Source: Methanoculleus taiwanensis (GTDB lineage Archaea > Halobacteriota > Methanomicrobia > Methanomicrobiales > Methanoculleaceae). From it: a stretch of DNA of 64,000 bases. Position numbers and translations under genes: made by a program. The number at the start of each line of letters is the position of its first letter. Positions within the stretch are counted from its first letter, which is position 1. Below are positions 26,602-35,830 of the stretch, one piece after another. Where the stretch lies: NCBI RefSeq assembly GCF_004102725.1, contig NZ_LHQS01000001.1:477327-541326 (forward strand), in the 5' to 3' direction. The notes under the pieces are model-generated. The model made no database searches. It was given only the letters and a program-made list of their open reading frames with translations, and was not told where the DNA came from.

Positions 26602-26614
26602 CACCTTTTTTAGT
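26602..26614 (+). terminator. Poly-T terminator after the C11 peptidase gene
   Basis: ACCTTTTTTAG begins 24 bases after the stop. Archaeal transcription commonly ends at such T runs; no hairpin is needed. Confidence 0.4.
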
Positions 26615-26745
26615 GCCCTCCCTATCCCGAGACATCTTTTCTGAACACATCCTCTGGCGGCGAAGGACGGGCAGCAACATCGTGCCCGCTGCTTATGTGA
26701 CCGGAAAAGATACTGGCGATGAGGAGCCATAGTGGTACGATCTGC

Positions 26746-27261
26746 ATGCCGATTCCCGAAACACTCCTCACAGATCGTCTTCGTATCCGCCCTTACCTGC
26801 CTGACGACCTTGACTCCCTCGTCTGTTTCTTCAACGATCCCCGGGTCACCCGGTATACCGATCTGCCGGAGGGGCAGACCCGCGAGGAGACCGCTGCCTT
26901 TCTGGATATGCTCATCGCGTCGTATGCCACGGACGAACCGATATTCGCCTTTGCCGTGACCAGAAGGGATACCGGGGAGATTATCGGATCGTGCGGGTTC
27001 GCACCGATGGACGACGGGAATACCGTCCAGCTGTATTACGCCTTCTTCCCCGGGCACTGGGGGAAGGGGTACGCGACCGAAGCGAGCAGGAGGATGATCG
27101 AGTACGTCTTCTCACTCCGACGCTGGGACACTATTGTCGTCGATTCATCTCCTGAAAATCCTGCATCGGGGCGGGTTGCCGAACGACTCGGCATGCGGGC
27201 GGTCGGTACCGTCGAGTTGGACGGCCGCCTGTCCCGGCGGTACGTGCTGAACCGGGCGTGA
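26746..27261 (+). CDS. GNAT family N-acetyltransferase (RimJ/RimL-like)
   Basis: 171 residues. It opens with LLTDRLRIRPYLPDDLDSL, typical of RimJ/RimL-type acetyltransferases, and has the acetyl-CoA segment FPGHWGKGYATEASRRMIEY (about residues 98-117) and the C-terminal NPASGRVAERLGM. It transfers acetyl from acetyl-CoA to a protein N-terminus or small amine; the substrate is unknown. The ATG at 26746 fits the family length; an upstream start at 26719 adds nine unsupported residues. Confidence 0.88.
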   Translation: MPIPETLLTDRLRIRPYLPDDLDSLVCFFNDPRVTRYTDLPEGQTREETAAFLDMLIASYATDEPIFAFAVTRRDTGEIIGSCGFAPMDDGNTVQLYYAFFPGHWGKGYATEASRRMIEYVFSLRRWDTIVVDSSPENPASGRVAERLGMRAVGTVELDGRLSRRYVLNRA

Positions 27262-27308
27262 CGCCGGTCATCCGATCTTTCGGAAAAAAGAGTGTCTGGT
27301 TTTTCAGA

Positions 27309-28007
27309 TTATGCACGCCGGAACACGAGGAGCATGCCCGCTCCAAGGAGACCGATCAGAACGGTGATCGGGCTGACGGGCGTCTGCTGCGTCGGGGCGG
27401 GGGTTGCCGGGTTTAAGGTTGCGTAGAGGTCAACGGTCTCGCCCTTTGCGGGATACTGGCTGATCTCGCCGGTGTAGGTCGAGTATCCTGCCTTCGAGAC
27501 GGCGAAGGTCTGGTAAGGGGTTCCGGTGGTGTAGACCGGTACGCTCAGGGTCCCGTCGCTGATGGTGCCCTTGTGTTCGTTGTCGAAGTAAACCTCGGCA
27601 CCATTGACATTGGCGTGAACGACGTACCAGCCCTGGTCACCGCCGATCTGTCCCGGAGTGGGGGTTGCCGGATTTAAGGTCGCGTAAAGGTCGACGGTCT
27701 CGCCCTTTGCCGGGAACTGGCTAACCTGATCGGTGAAAGTCGTATAGCCCTCCTTTGAGACTGTGTAGGTCTGGTAGGGTGTTCCGGTGGTGTAGATCGG
27801 GACGTTCAGTTCACCGTTTGCGATCTGTCCTTTGTAGTCGCCGTCGAAGTAGACGTCGGCGCCGTCGACGTTGGCGTGGACGACGTACCATCCCTGGTCG
27901 CCGCCGATGGTCTCGGCTGCAGCCGTTCCGGTGATGCCGACGAGGAGCAGCAGGACGATTGTCGCTGAGAAGGTTTTTGCGAGGGTTTTTATCTGCATTC
28001 TCTTCAC
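27309..28007 (-). CDS. Surface protein with two PEGA-like repeats and C-terminal anchor
   Basis: 232 residues. A signal peptide (VLLLLVGITGTAAAE) is followed by two ~85-residue PEGA-like repeats that are highly alike, each running from GGDQGWYVVHANV to GETVDLYATLNPATP, with VYFD and a TTGTPYQT turn. A TP-rich linker and a C-terminal helix with Arg end (LIGLLGAGMLLVFRRA) resemble archaeal sorting/anchor tails, though no PGF motif is present. It is likely an exported cell-envelope protein. The initiator may be Met1 or Met4. Confidence 0.8.
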   Translation of the reverse strand: MKRMQIKTLAKTFSATIVLLLLVGITGTAAAETIGGDQGWYVVHANVDGADVYFDGDYKGQIANGELNVPIYTTGTPYQTYTVSKEGYTTFTDQVSQFPAKGETVDLYATLNPATPTPGQIGGDQGWYVVHANVNGAEVYFDNEHKGTISDGTLSVPVYTTGTPYQTFAVSKAGYSTYTGEISQYPAKGETVDLYATLNPATPAPTQQTPVSPITVLIGLLGAGMLLVFRRA

Positions 28008-28261
28008 ATCCGAAGTATCACGAAATCCGCATCACGACCGCCCGTTGGGCACTCCCGCTCACCTGCAGACTTCTTACTTCTGAATGCTTCTCGCCTGCTT
28101 TTCAGGGTTCCGGTTTGTTTTGAGGGGCATGCTGCTTCCATGCTTTCCCGGTTTGCCGGTTTATATGCCGGGTTCGCTCACACGAAGCTGCAACCGTTCG
28201 CTTCACCTCCGCGGAGATCTCCTATTCCGGGGTGAGTGGGGGAATGCGGGATGCTCTCACT

Positions 28262-29481
28262 CTACTCCGCCCGGAGTGCCTCGATCGGGTCGAGGTTCGA
28301 CGCCCTCCATGCCGGGTACACGCCGGTAACGACGCAGATGACGATGCCGACGAGCGTGGCCATAAGGACGTACACGATGCTGTCGGGCGCAAAGAAGTAC
28401 TCGGCGGTCCCGACCATCCCGAGCACCACCACGTAGCCGATGGCGAGACTTAAGACGGCACCGATGCCCGCACCCACGAGCCCGAGGATCCCCGCCTCGT
28501 AGACGAACATCTTCAGGATCTCGTCCCGTTGCGTACCGATGCTCCGCAGGATGCCGATCTCCCTGATCCGTTCGTTCACCGACATCATCATGACGTTGAA
28601 GATCGAGACCGCGGCGACGAGAAGCGAGATCCCTGCTATCGCCATCACGAACGTCGTCATCGTCGAGAGCGTCGAGGTGATGCTCTCCAGCATCCTGCTG
28701 CTGTCCGAGACCGTAACCTCATCGTTTTTCTTGTTCAGCTGCTCCTCTATCTCTGTCTTGACGGTGTCGACGTCGTCTAAGTTGTCCACGGCGATGTTGA
28801 CCTGTTTATACTCACCTTCGCCGCCGTAGATGCCGACAAAGAGCTTCTCACTCCCTATAATCGCCGAGTCCGTACTCAGGTCCATCGACATGCCGCGCTC
28901 CTCGAGGATGCCGACGACGCGGACGGTTGTGGTACTTCCCTCGTCGGAGTCGCCGATATCGATCTTGCTCCCGATCTTCAGGTCGTTGCGTTCGGCAATA
29001 GTCGGCCCGACCACAACCGAGGCGGTGCTCTTCGGGTATGCCCCTTCCGCGAGAGTGAGGACCTCCGGGATTACGTCGGGATCGAGCCCGTAGATGGTCG
29101 CCTTTCTGGTATCGTCCCCTATCTCGATAGTATCGGATTCCTGGTATACAGCGTATACCGTCCCGTATTTTGCAGCTATCTTTTCGATGTCCCGAAACTG
29201 GCTTTCGGTCAGCAGTTCATCGTCACTGCCGGACGAACTTCCTCCTCCTCCAGGCGGCCCGAAGCCGCCCCCTCCTCCGTTTCCGGTGTAGGCCGTGACG
29301 GTGAGGACGTTCGCCATTTCGGAGAGGTCGTCCGTGACCGACAGTGTCATATTCGCGCCCATCATGCCCATTGCGGCGATGGCGACGACCCCGATCACGA
29401 TGCCGAGGGCGGCAAGGACGGACCTGAGGAAGTGGAGCCGGACACTTCTCACCGAGAGCTGGAGAATGATGTCTTTCCCGA

Positions 29482-29485
<4 letters not shown>
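28262..29485 (-). CDS. MacB/FtsX-type ABC transporter permease
   Basis: 407 residues. An N-terminal transmembrane helix (LGIVIGVVAIAAMGMMG) precedes a large extracellular MacB-type domain and three C-terminal helices, with the family motif MSVNERIREIGILRSIGTQR (about residue 310) that contacts the ATPase. The extracellular domain has a very Gly-rich loop (about residues 70-87, GNGGGGGFGPPGGGG). It overlaps the ATPase gene by 4 bases (ATGA). Such exporters move peptides, lipoproteins or drugs or act as mechanotransmitters; the surface protein leading the operon is a plausible partner. Confidence 0.92.
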
Positions 29486-30156
<671 letters not shown>

Positions 30157-30174
30157 GGTTTTTACCTCCCCACT

Positions 30175-31458
30175 CTATTTACGGGATCGGTTCCTGACCC
30201 TGTCACGGATCTTTCCGATATACCCTTTCCGCCACGCGACTACGAGAACGACACCGCCGATGACAACGAGGACGATCTCCAGAACAGGGATCTGCCCGAA
30301 TCCGCTGCCGGCCCCTCCGAACATGCTCATCCCTCCGGGGCGGCCGGTCATGCCTGCCGGAGCCTGCTTGGCGTCGGTATTGCCTGCTGCCGCCGTCTGT
30401 CCGGTGCCCGTAAGCGAGATGGTCACGGTCTCTTCGAAGGTGTTGCCGTCTTCATCCTTGTACTGGACGACCAGCGGGATGCTGGATGCACCCGGTGCAC
30501 TGCACGTCACCTCGAAACTCGAGAAGTCGTCGGGTTCGAGCGCGCCGATGACATAGACCGGGTACGAGCCTGTGGCTTTTGCAGGTTCGTCAACGGTAAC
30601 TCTGACCGAGTACGCGTCTTTCAGACCGGCATTGGTCACATCTCCGGTCAGCGTGTACCCGGTGCCGCTCTGCGCCACTTCGACGTTATTGACCACCGGT
30701 TCGGGCTGCACCGAGCGGTCCCCGACCTCCACCGGGATGGTGAGCGTTGCGTGGTGCTCGTTGATCCCGTTCCGGTAGGATACGTCGAAGGTGAGCTCGG
30801 TCGACTCCGCTGCTGCGACCTCGATACTCACGTTCTTCTCCGCGTCCGGCTGCAGGGCGCCGAGGAAGACGGCCGACTGCGTGGTGGTGATCCCCTCTCC
30901 CTGCGGCACGACGGTGACGCCGCTCACGGCGTTTTCACGGGGATTGCCGACGGAGAGTGTCACTGTATCCTTGCTGTTTGCCGGGTAGGTCTCCGGAGCA
31001 TCCAGGATGGAAACCTGAATGCCGGTGCTCTCCACCTTCACCGGAACGTAGTAGCGGATGCTCCCGCCGTCCCGGAGATCCAGGTAAAACTGTGGATAGT
31101 AGATGCCGTCGGAAGTATCGGCCTTCACGGTGAAGGTGAACGTCATGCTGTTCCCCGGGCCTATGGTACCTACGGAGTCGTAGGTCCGGTCGTTGATGAC
31201 GGTGACCCCGTTCGGGTACAGCGTAGCCCTGCTGATGGCGACGCCTTCCGTCCCGGTGTTCGTGATCTCGACCGCCACCGTGCCTGTATCTCCACGCATG
31301 AAGATCCCAGGGCTGACGGTAACACCGGTGACCGCGATCAGTGCCTCCGGCGAGGTATCCGTGGCTGTGCTGGTTGCTGCCGTGTTCGTCTCGGCTGCTG
31401 CGGTTATCCCGACGATGGACGAGACAAGAAGGATCAAAATCCATATGTTCTGTTTCAT
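30175..31458 (-). CDS. Exported surface protein with CARDB-like domains, first gene of ABC exporter operon
   Basis: 427 residues. A signal peptide (ILILLVSSIVGITAAAE) is followed by three or four Ig-like/CARDB domains (for example GTVAVEITNTGTEGVAISRA, PVVNNVEVAQSGTGYTLTGD). A Gly/Met-rich linker leads to one C-terminal helix (PVLEIVLVVIGGVVLVVAW) and a basic tail. It resembles COG1361-type S-layer-related proteins found beside MacB-like transporters. The ATG at 31458 has GAGGAG six bases upstream, which decides it over the ATG at 31473. Confidence 0.82.
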   Translation of the reverse strand: MKQNIWILILLVSSIVGITAAAETNTAATSTATDTSPEALIAVTGVTVSPGIFMRGDTGTVAVEITNTGTEGVAISRATLYPNGVTVINDRTYDSVGTIGPGNSMTFTFTVKADTSDGIYYPQFYLDLRDGGSIRYYVPVKVESTGIQVSILDAPETYPANSKDTVTLSVGNPRENAVSGVTVVPQGEGITTTQSAVFLGALQPDAEKNVSIEVAAAESTELTFDVSYRNGINEHHATLTIPVEVGDRSVQPEPVVNNVEVAQSGTGYTLTGDVTNAGLKDAYSVRVTVDEPAKATGSYPVYVIGALEPDDFSSFEVTCSAPGASSIPLVVQYKDEDGNTFEETVTISLTGTGQTAAAGNTDAKQAPAGMTGRPGGMSMFGGAGSGFGQIPVLEIVLVVIGGVVLVVAWRKGYIGKIRDRVRNRSRK

Positions 31459-31751
31459 AGCTGTTCTCCTCATTCGAAAATGCGGGCAGAGAGATGTTCA
31501 CGGGACCCGTCCGGCTCCTTTCATCTTTCTGCGACCCATTCTCCCCGCACTATCCGTTTGTCCTGGCACTCGATTTTCGTACAGTGCTGCGTGATGAAGC
31601 CTCTTTTCCCGTTTCAAGAACGTTGCCGGCGCTGCTGGTCTGCATGCACAGAGATGCGGCATCGATGCGGTTGTGATGGTTTTTTCACGCATATTTTGTT
31701 CATGACCCTGGTGGGGTGCCTCCCGCAATCCCGGGAAGAGCTGCACTCCAA
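31459..31751 (-). other. Long leader or intergenic region upstream of the surface-protein operon
   Basis: About 290 bases with no convincing gene. A weak minus-strand frame starting with GTG at 31746 (82 codons, Arg/His-rich) lies directly next to the dyad at 31752-31769, but its composition does not look coding. If transcription starts at the dyad-associated promoter, this would be a long 5' leader of the ABC exporter operon. Confidence 0.35.
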
Positions 31752-31785
31752 TGTAAAATAAATTTTACATATTGTTATTTAATAC
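31752..31785 (-). promoter_or_regulatory. Dyad operator plus AT box, copy A
   Basis: The dyad TGTAAAATAAATTTTACA (31752-31769, perfect 7-base arms) is followed on the plus strand by TATTGTTATTTAATAC. Read toward minus-strand genes, a TATA-like AT box precedes the dyad, placing the dyad between the box and the likely transcription start. The same layout occurs at 32841 and 33762. Confidence 0.65.
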
Positions 31786-31899
31786 TTACTCATTGTCCGT
31801 GATCGCCAACAGTATGGCTGCCTCCCTTGACGTACTCGCGGGCACCGATGATCCCCGGGGTTCGGCGTGAATCAACGTGCTCTGGACAAAGGCGGTCAT

Positions 31900-32175
31900 A
31901 TGAAACCTGCCGATACCTTCCGGGGCGGCACCGATGTGGTGCGCGAAGACGAAAGTGCCCACTGCTTCACAGGGCACGAAAAATGTGAGGCCGAACGAAG
32001 CGGATATCGCTTCCCGTCGGGCGAGGGCGGCTTTGCGTCATCGAGCTTCGTCGGCAAAGGTACTGTATTTTTCTTCGTGAGAGAGATGGAAGGGATCGGG
32101 TGGATGGAAGATCCGTTCAGTCATGGCCGGGGGGAGATGTCTGAACCGGCTTATCGCCGCTGTCGCGTTGTGTAA
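31900..32175 (+). CDS. Possible small hypothetical protein
   Basis: A 91-codon frame with GC-rich third positions (starts KPADTFRGGTDVVRED). There is no recognised domain, no clear ribosome binding site and no strong TATA box. An upstream in-frame start at 31867 is possible. It may be a chance open frame. Confidence 0.25.
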   Translation: MKPADTFRGGTDVVREDESAHCFTGHEKCEAERSGYRFPSGEGGFASSSFVGKGTVFFFVREMEGIGWMEDPFSHGRGEMSEPAYRRCRVV

Positions 32176-32253
32176 GCACCGGGTGATGGCTACGCGACAG
32201 GTCTCTTCTTCCACCAACCGATCCCCTCTCCGTTTCTTTTGGTGATGGGCAGG

Positions 32254-32772
32254 TTACTCGGTTGGGGTGATGCACCGGTGTCCGCAGGTGCCGTTCTGGG
32301 GTCGTGCGGGAAGTTCGTCCCGGTGTTCCTCCATGAACTGCTGCATAAGCGCCCGGGCGGTTTCATGGTCGCCGTTATCGATGGCGTCACGGATCCCGGA
32401 GACGTCATACCCCTGCTGCTCCAGGTCGTTGAGGCGGGCGAGCGGTCCGAAACCCCGGTTGCCGTTTTCGGGCCGTGCGGGAAGTTCGTCCCGGTGTTCT
32501 TCCATGAACTGCTGCATGAGGGTCCGGGCAGTTTCATGGTCGCCGCTCTCGACGACGGCTCTAATCTCCGAGACGTCGTATCCCTGTGCCTCGAGTTTGT
32601 CGAGGAACGCGTCCGGTCCCAGACCCAGTTCTCCGTTCGGTAAGGCGCCGCCTCGCGGCCCGATGCCCTCGCCGGCCGTTCCGTTCTGGAATGCAGCGGC
32701 TGCGGGGGCTGCCAGGAGTGCAAGGATGCAGAACACCGATGCGACCCCTATTGCGATTGTGCTTCTCTTCAT
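32254..32772 (-). CDS. Secreted protein with two near-identical internal repeats
   Basis: 172 residues. A signal peptide (SVFCILALLAAPAAAAF) precedes two ~50-residue repeats, each containing QGYDVS-x-IR, GDHETAR-x-LMQQFMEEHRD and ELPARP (roughly residues 52-102 and 105-155), then a short tail. Each repeat is predicted helical, resembling small helical metal- or stress-related periplasmic domains, but I recognise no family. The ATG at 32772 follows GGAGG. Upstream at 32841-32873 lies copy B of the dyad promoter. The repeats are also close at DNA level, consistent with recent internal duplication. Confidence 0.75.
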   Translation of the reverse strand: MKRSTIAIGVASVFCILALLAAPAAAAFQNGTAGEGIGPRGGALPNGELGLGPDAFLDKLEAQGYDVSEIRAVVESGDHETARTLMQQFMEEHRDELPARPENGNRGFGPLARLNDLEQQGYDVSGIRDAIDNGDHETARALMQQFMEEHRDELPARPQNGTCGHRCITPTE

Positions 32773-32840
32773 AGGTTTCCTCCATCTGTCGTTGGGTTCA
32801 GGCGTTTGCCCCGTCATGATACATCGGGGTCGTTGCGCCA

Positions 32841-32873
32841 TGTAAAGTATGTTATACATATTGTTATTAATAG
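32841..32873 (-). promoter_or_regulatory. Dyad operator plus AT box, copy B
   Basis: TGTAAAGTATGTTATACA (32841-32858, imperfect dyad) followed on the plus strand by TATTGTTATTAATAG. It lies about 70 bases upstream of the repeat-protein start and has the same spacing and order as the copies at 31752 and 33762. Confidence 0.65.
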
Positions 32874-33096
32874 ATTACTATTGGTTGCCAACTGCGAACA
32901 TTGTACCCGGGAGTTCTGACGGTATCGGCGATCACGACCGCTCGGAATGGACAGGGAGAACATAACAGGGTAGCTGGGTGGGCACGGCACGCACACCTGA
33001 GCCGGATCTGCGAGAGAGCTCTGCTCCGTCTGCAGAATTCAAAAAGAATTGAGGTCTACCGGATGCCCCGACGACGGCGAGACCATTTTTCTCAGG

Positions 33097-33306
33097 TTAT
33101 CGCGGCCCGGCGGTGTCGTCGTAGATGAAAATTTCCTCGATGGCGACGCCGAAGAACCGGGCAATCTTAAAAGCCAGATCGAGCGACGGGTCGTACTTCC
33201 CCTTCTCGATGGCCAGGATCGTCTGCCGGGTGACCCCGAGCTCGTTTGCGAGCGCTTCCTGCGTCAGGTCGTGCATCGCCCGGTGGACTTTAATCCTGTT
33301 CTTCAT
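33097..33306 (-). CDS. XRE family helix-turn-helix regulator
   Basis: 69 residues, a single helix-turn-helix of the short YozG-like type: IKVHRAMHDLTQEALANELG, VTRQTILAIEKGKYDPSL, then IARFFGVAIEEIFIYD. The ATG at 33306 overlaps the preceding membrane-protein gene by 17 bases, so the two are translated together. Such pairs (short XRE protein plus DUF2178-like membrane protein) are widespread and usually autoregulated. It is the best candidate to bind the dyad repeated at 31752, 32841 and 33762. Confidence 0.9.
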   Translation of the reverse strand: MKNRIKVHRAMHDLTQEALANELGVTRQTILAIEKGKYDPSLDLAFKIARFFGVAIEEIFIYDDTAGPR

Positions 33307-33751
33307 CGGCGTCCCATTCCCCGTATTTGCGTGCGTAATACATCCTGAATCCGACATAGAGGAATATCATGAGACAGAGGAGTGCCATCTGAACGGTGGC
33401 AAACCAGCCGATCCCGGGAAGGAGGAGTTCCGTTTCTCCGGGGTGCGGAGGCCGCGGGCGCAGTCCGAGCGGCCTGCTGAATGCAATGACTGCACTTCCC
33501 AGGTTGACTGCAAAGAAAACCACCCAGAAGATCTCCAGCGTCCGGAGCGCTGCTTTCTGGGTGATCATACTGATCCGCTCGTCCTCGATCCTTCCCTCGA
33601 CCATCCGCCGTGCTCCGTAGATCAGCAGGATTCCGAGGATAAACGCCACCTGGATCAGCTGCGGTATCTCGAGCTCCACCGACACCCAGAAGGCGACGAC
33701 CTCCAGAAGTGCGACGAGCCCTACGAGCAGGTAGAATGAATTTCGTTTCAT
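33290..33751 (-). CDS. DUF2178-like integral membrane protein
   Basis: 153 residues with four predicted membrane helices (about 7-24, 30-45, 72-92, 112-133) and a cytoplasmic loop MVEGRIEDERISMITQKAAL, typical of DUF2178 proteins. The family is commonly encoded next to a short XRE regulator, as here, and may modulate it. The start at 33751 is 10 bases from dyad operator copy C, so the transcript leader is very short. The last residues are acidic (DADEEQD). Confidence 0.82.
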   Translation of the reverse strand: MKRNSFYLLVGLVALLEVVAFWVSVELEIPQLIQVAFILGILLIYGARRMVEGRIEDERISMITQKAALRTLEIFWVVFFAVNLGSAVIAFSRPLGLRPRPPHPGETELLLPGIGWFATVQMALLCLMIFLYVGFRMYYARKYGEWDADEEQD

Positions 33752-33761
33752 ATGCGACCGT

Positions 33762-33794
33762 TGTATAATTTTATAGACACTTTGTTATTAATAC
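33762..33794 (-). promoter_or_regulatory. Dyad operator plus AT box, copy C
   Basis: TGTATAATTTTATAGACA (33762-33779) followed on the plus strand by CTTTGTTATTAATAC. It is immediately upstream of the DUF2178/XRE operon. If the AT box is the TATA element, the dyad covers the TATA-to-start interval, a typical repressor site. Confidence 0.65.
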
Positions 33795-33913
33795 GTGACG
33801 TACTGCTGGGTCGACCTGCATGGAGCATCCTGATCGTCTGAGCCCCTCTCCTCACTTCGGGCTGAGGCGAAACGAGAAGGTATATCATCCGCACCCGGCA
33901 AACCTCCATTCAT

Positions 33914-34222
33914 ATGAGCGAAACAGACGGTCGCTTCGTGAACGGGCGGTGGGTCGAAGAGCCCGAACCCGAAACCGATCAGATCCCGATTGAGACCGGC
34001 CCGGCACCCGGAAGCGAGCCTCGCACTGAGGATCTCCTCGCCGATGCCTCCCGGTCGGTTACGAAAGCTGTCGACGACGTCGTCCTGGCCGCCCGGCACC
34101 TCTTCGGAACGCCGGAGGGGCGGGAGCATATCGAGCGGTCGGCACGGAAAGCCGGTTCCGATCTCGAGAAGGCGATCAACGAGGTGGCGGAGAGCGCCCG
34201 GCGGAGACTGGAACGCCGTTAA
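33914..34222 (+). CDS. Small FxxGRWVE-motif protein (paralogue 1)
   Basis: 102 residues with no recognised family. The N-terminus is ETDGRFVNGRWVEEPEPE, followed by a disordered acidic/Pro linker and a C-terminal amphipathic helical part (HLFGTPEGREHIERSARKAG, then LEKAINEVAESARRRLERR). The protein at 35831 has the same order of elements, so the two form a small family. There is no signal peptide. GTATATC about 35 bases upstream may be the TATA box. Confidence 0.7.
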   Translation: MSETDGRFVNGRWVEEPEPETDQIPIETGPAPGSEPRTEDLLADASRSVTKAVDDVVLAARHLFGTPEGREHIERSARKAGSDLEKAINEVAESARRRLERR

Positions 34223-34238
34223 TCTCCCGCCTTTCGCG

Positions 34239-34763
34239 TCAGAAGGCCAGGCTGACGACGCCGAGCGCCATTGCCATAACTATTCCCGATGCGATCATCC
34301 ACCCGATGAGCATGCAGATCACTGAGAGCATGCGGGGATACTGGAAGAGCCGTGCGACGACGGGGGTGCCGTAGAGCGCGATCCCGGGAATCCAGATGAT
34401 CGGGATCAGCGTTAAAACTCCGTACTTCCGGAAGTAATCTACTTCCCGCGTCTTTTCATCGACTTTCCGGAGCAGGCCGTTGAACCGTGCCCACCTGGCG
34501 GCGAGGAGATCGCTCAGTTCGAAGATGGCGAACATGACTCCGGCCGCGACTGAAGTGACCAGCGCGAGCACCACGAAGGGGTGCAGGTGGAACCCGAGCC
34601 CGACCGCCGCCGCTCCTGCCTGCAGGAGGAGCGTCGATACGATCAGCGTGATCACGGCGGGGGGATCGAGCCTGGACGTAACGCCGAGTACGAACGGAAC
34701 GGCGAGAATAAAGATGACGATTGCTGCCACGGCTCTGGCAATCCGGGAGAGGCAGTTCCTCAT
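34239..34763 (-). CDS. Small multi-drug export protein-like membrane protein (PF06695 type)
   Basis: 174 residues with five or so membrane helices. The signature region is YFRKYGVLTLIPIIWIPGIA with a preceding cytoplasmic helix (RWARFNGLLRKVDEKTREVD), resembling the small multidrug export/DUF families with SNARE-associated features. Direct evidence for drug export is lacking in the family. The ATG at 34763 is preceded by GGAGTCCTCG; a longer start at 34820 is less likely. The gene converges with the small protein gene ending at 34222. Confidence 0.7.
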   Translation of the reverse strand: MRNCLSRIARAVAAIVIFILAVPFVLGVTSRLDPPAVITLIVSTLLLQAGAAAVGLGFHLHPFVVLALVTSVAAGVMFAIFELSDLLAARWARFNGLLRKVDEKTREVDYFRKYGVLTLIPIIWIPGIALYGTPVVARLFQYPRMLSVICMLIGWMIASGIVMAMALGVVSLAF

Positions 34764-34893
34764 CGAGGACTCCTGCGAGCATTCACCGGTGAACGATCTC
34801 TCTGCCATCTCCTGTCGCACCCACTATTCACGGCCGGGGGCTTGAAGCTATGCTCTGCGAGCACTCTTCCCGGTGAATGGGTGCTTTGCCCCC

Positions 34894-35697
34894 TCACGCT
34901 CCCCCGTATCTCCTGACGTGATCCCACGACCGGCAGAGCTTCCCGTGCTGCTCTCCCGGTTCGTAGGGCGAGGCGTCCTCTCTTCCGTAATGCTCCCGGT
35001 CTTCACCGACAGGGCAGACTTTGATGCAGATGCCGCAGGGAGAGATGTGGCGTTTATTCAGTGCAGCGCTGTGTGCGGCGCAGGCATGTCTGTTGGTCAG
35101 GCCTTCCGGGTAGCCTTCACGGTCGAGCGCACCGGCCGGACAGAGCCGGACGCAGCGCATGCACCGGGTGCAGAGCTCGTGGTCGATCATCGGATCCGGC
35201 GGGAGCGGTGCGGCGGTGAGGACGGAGCCGAAGCGGATCCTGGGGCCGTACTCCGGGGTGAGGATGGTGTTGTTCACGCCGAAGGTTCCGAGCCCTGCAA
35301 GGAGCGCTGCGTGCCGGTGCGAGAAGAAGGCGATGGGATTCTTCCGGAGCACCTCGATGCTCCCGTAACCGTCCCGCGGCACGAAGACCGACGGGTATCC
35401 CTGTTCATTTAAAAATGAGGCCAGGCGGTAGGTATACTGGTCGAGGAGCGTGTTGACCGTTCTGTAGAGTTCGTGGTAGTAGATGGAGGGCGAGGTCTCG
35501 AGCACCGGAAGGTGGATAGGCAGGCCGATGACGATCACCGATCGTGCCCCGGAGAATATCGACTGCGGAAAGAACTCTTCGGGCATCCACGGCCGGAACG
35601 GGGGATGTTCCCACCGCTCCACGTTTGCCACCCCGACGAGCGGGATCTCCATCTTTCGGCACCGTTCCCTGACGGCATCTTTCAGTTCATTGGTCAT
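34894..35697 (-). CDS. QueG-like iron-sulfur oxidoreductase
   Basis: 267 residues. The N-terminal domain resembles epoxyqueuosine reductase QueG and related cobalamin-dependent proteins (VIVIGLPIHLPV, GFGVNNTIL-type segment LAGLGTFGVNNTILTPEYGP). The C-terminal ferredoxin domain has CTRCMRCVRLCP and a second CGICIKVCPVG cluster. Archaea make archaeosine rather than queuosine, so the true substrate is probably different. The start at 35697 is chosen because upstream frame sequence lacks homology. The opposite-strand gene at 35831 begins 133 bases away. Confidence 0.75.
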   Translation of the reverse strand: MTNELKDAVRERCRKMEIPLVGVANVERWEHPPFRPWMPEEFFPQSIFSGARSVIVIGLPIHLPVLETSPSIYYHELYRTVNTLLDQYTYRLASFLNEQGYPSVFVPRDGYGSIEVLRKNPIAFFSHRHAALLAGLGTFGVNNTILTPEYGPRIRFGSVLTAAPLPPDPMIDHELCTRCMRCVRLCPAGALDREGYPEGLTNRHACAAHSAALNKRHISPCGICIKVCPVGEDREHYGREDASPYEPGEQHGKLCRSWDHVRRYGGA

Positions 35698-35830
35698 GCC
35701 TTGATCAACCGAAGTTCTTTGCGGGCCAGCTACAAAAGGGTTCACGCCCCTCCCTTCTCCACCCGGGCGGTCATATGCCTGACCGACAGAACCAGATAGG
35801 TTTATCCTGTGCCGATACATCTCTTCATCG

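Noticed and set aside
23276-26680. A 1134-codon open frame on the minus strand
   Set aside because: It is antisense to the second TPR gene, the MerR gene and the C11 peptidase gene, which have clear domains. High GC content with biased third positions creates such long shadow frames; its translation has no family resemblance.
31498-31746. An 82-codon minus-strand frame starting next to the first dyad
   Set aside because: The translation is Arg/His/Pro-rich with no domain and no clear ribosome site. It may simply be leader sequence of the exporter operon.
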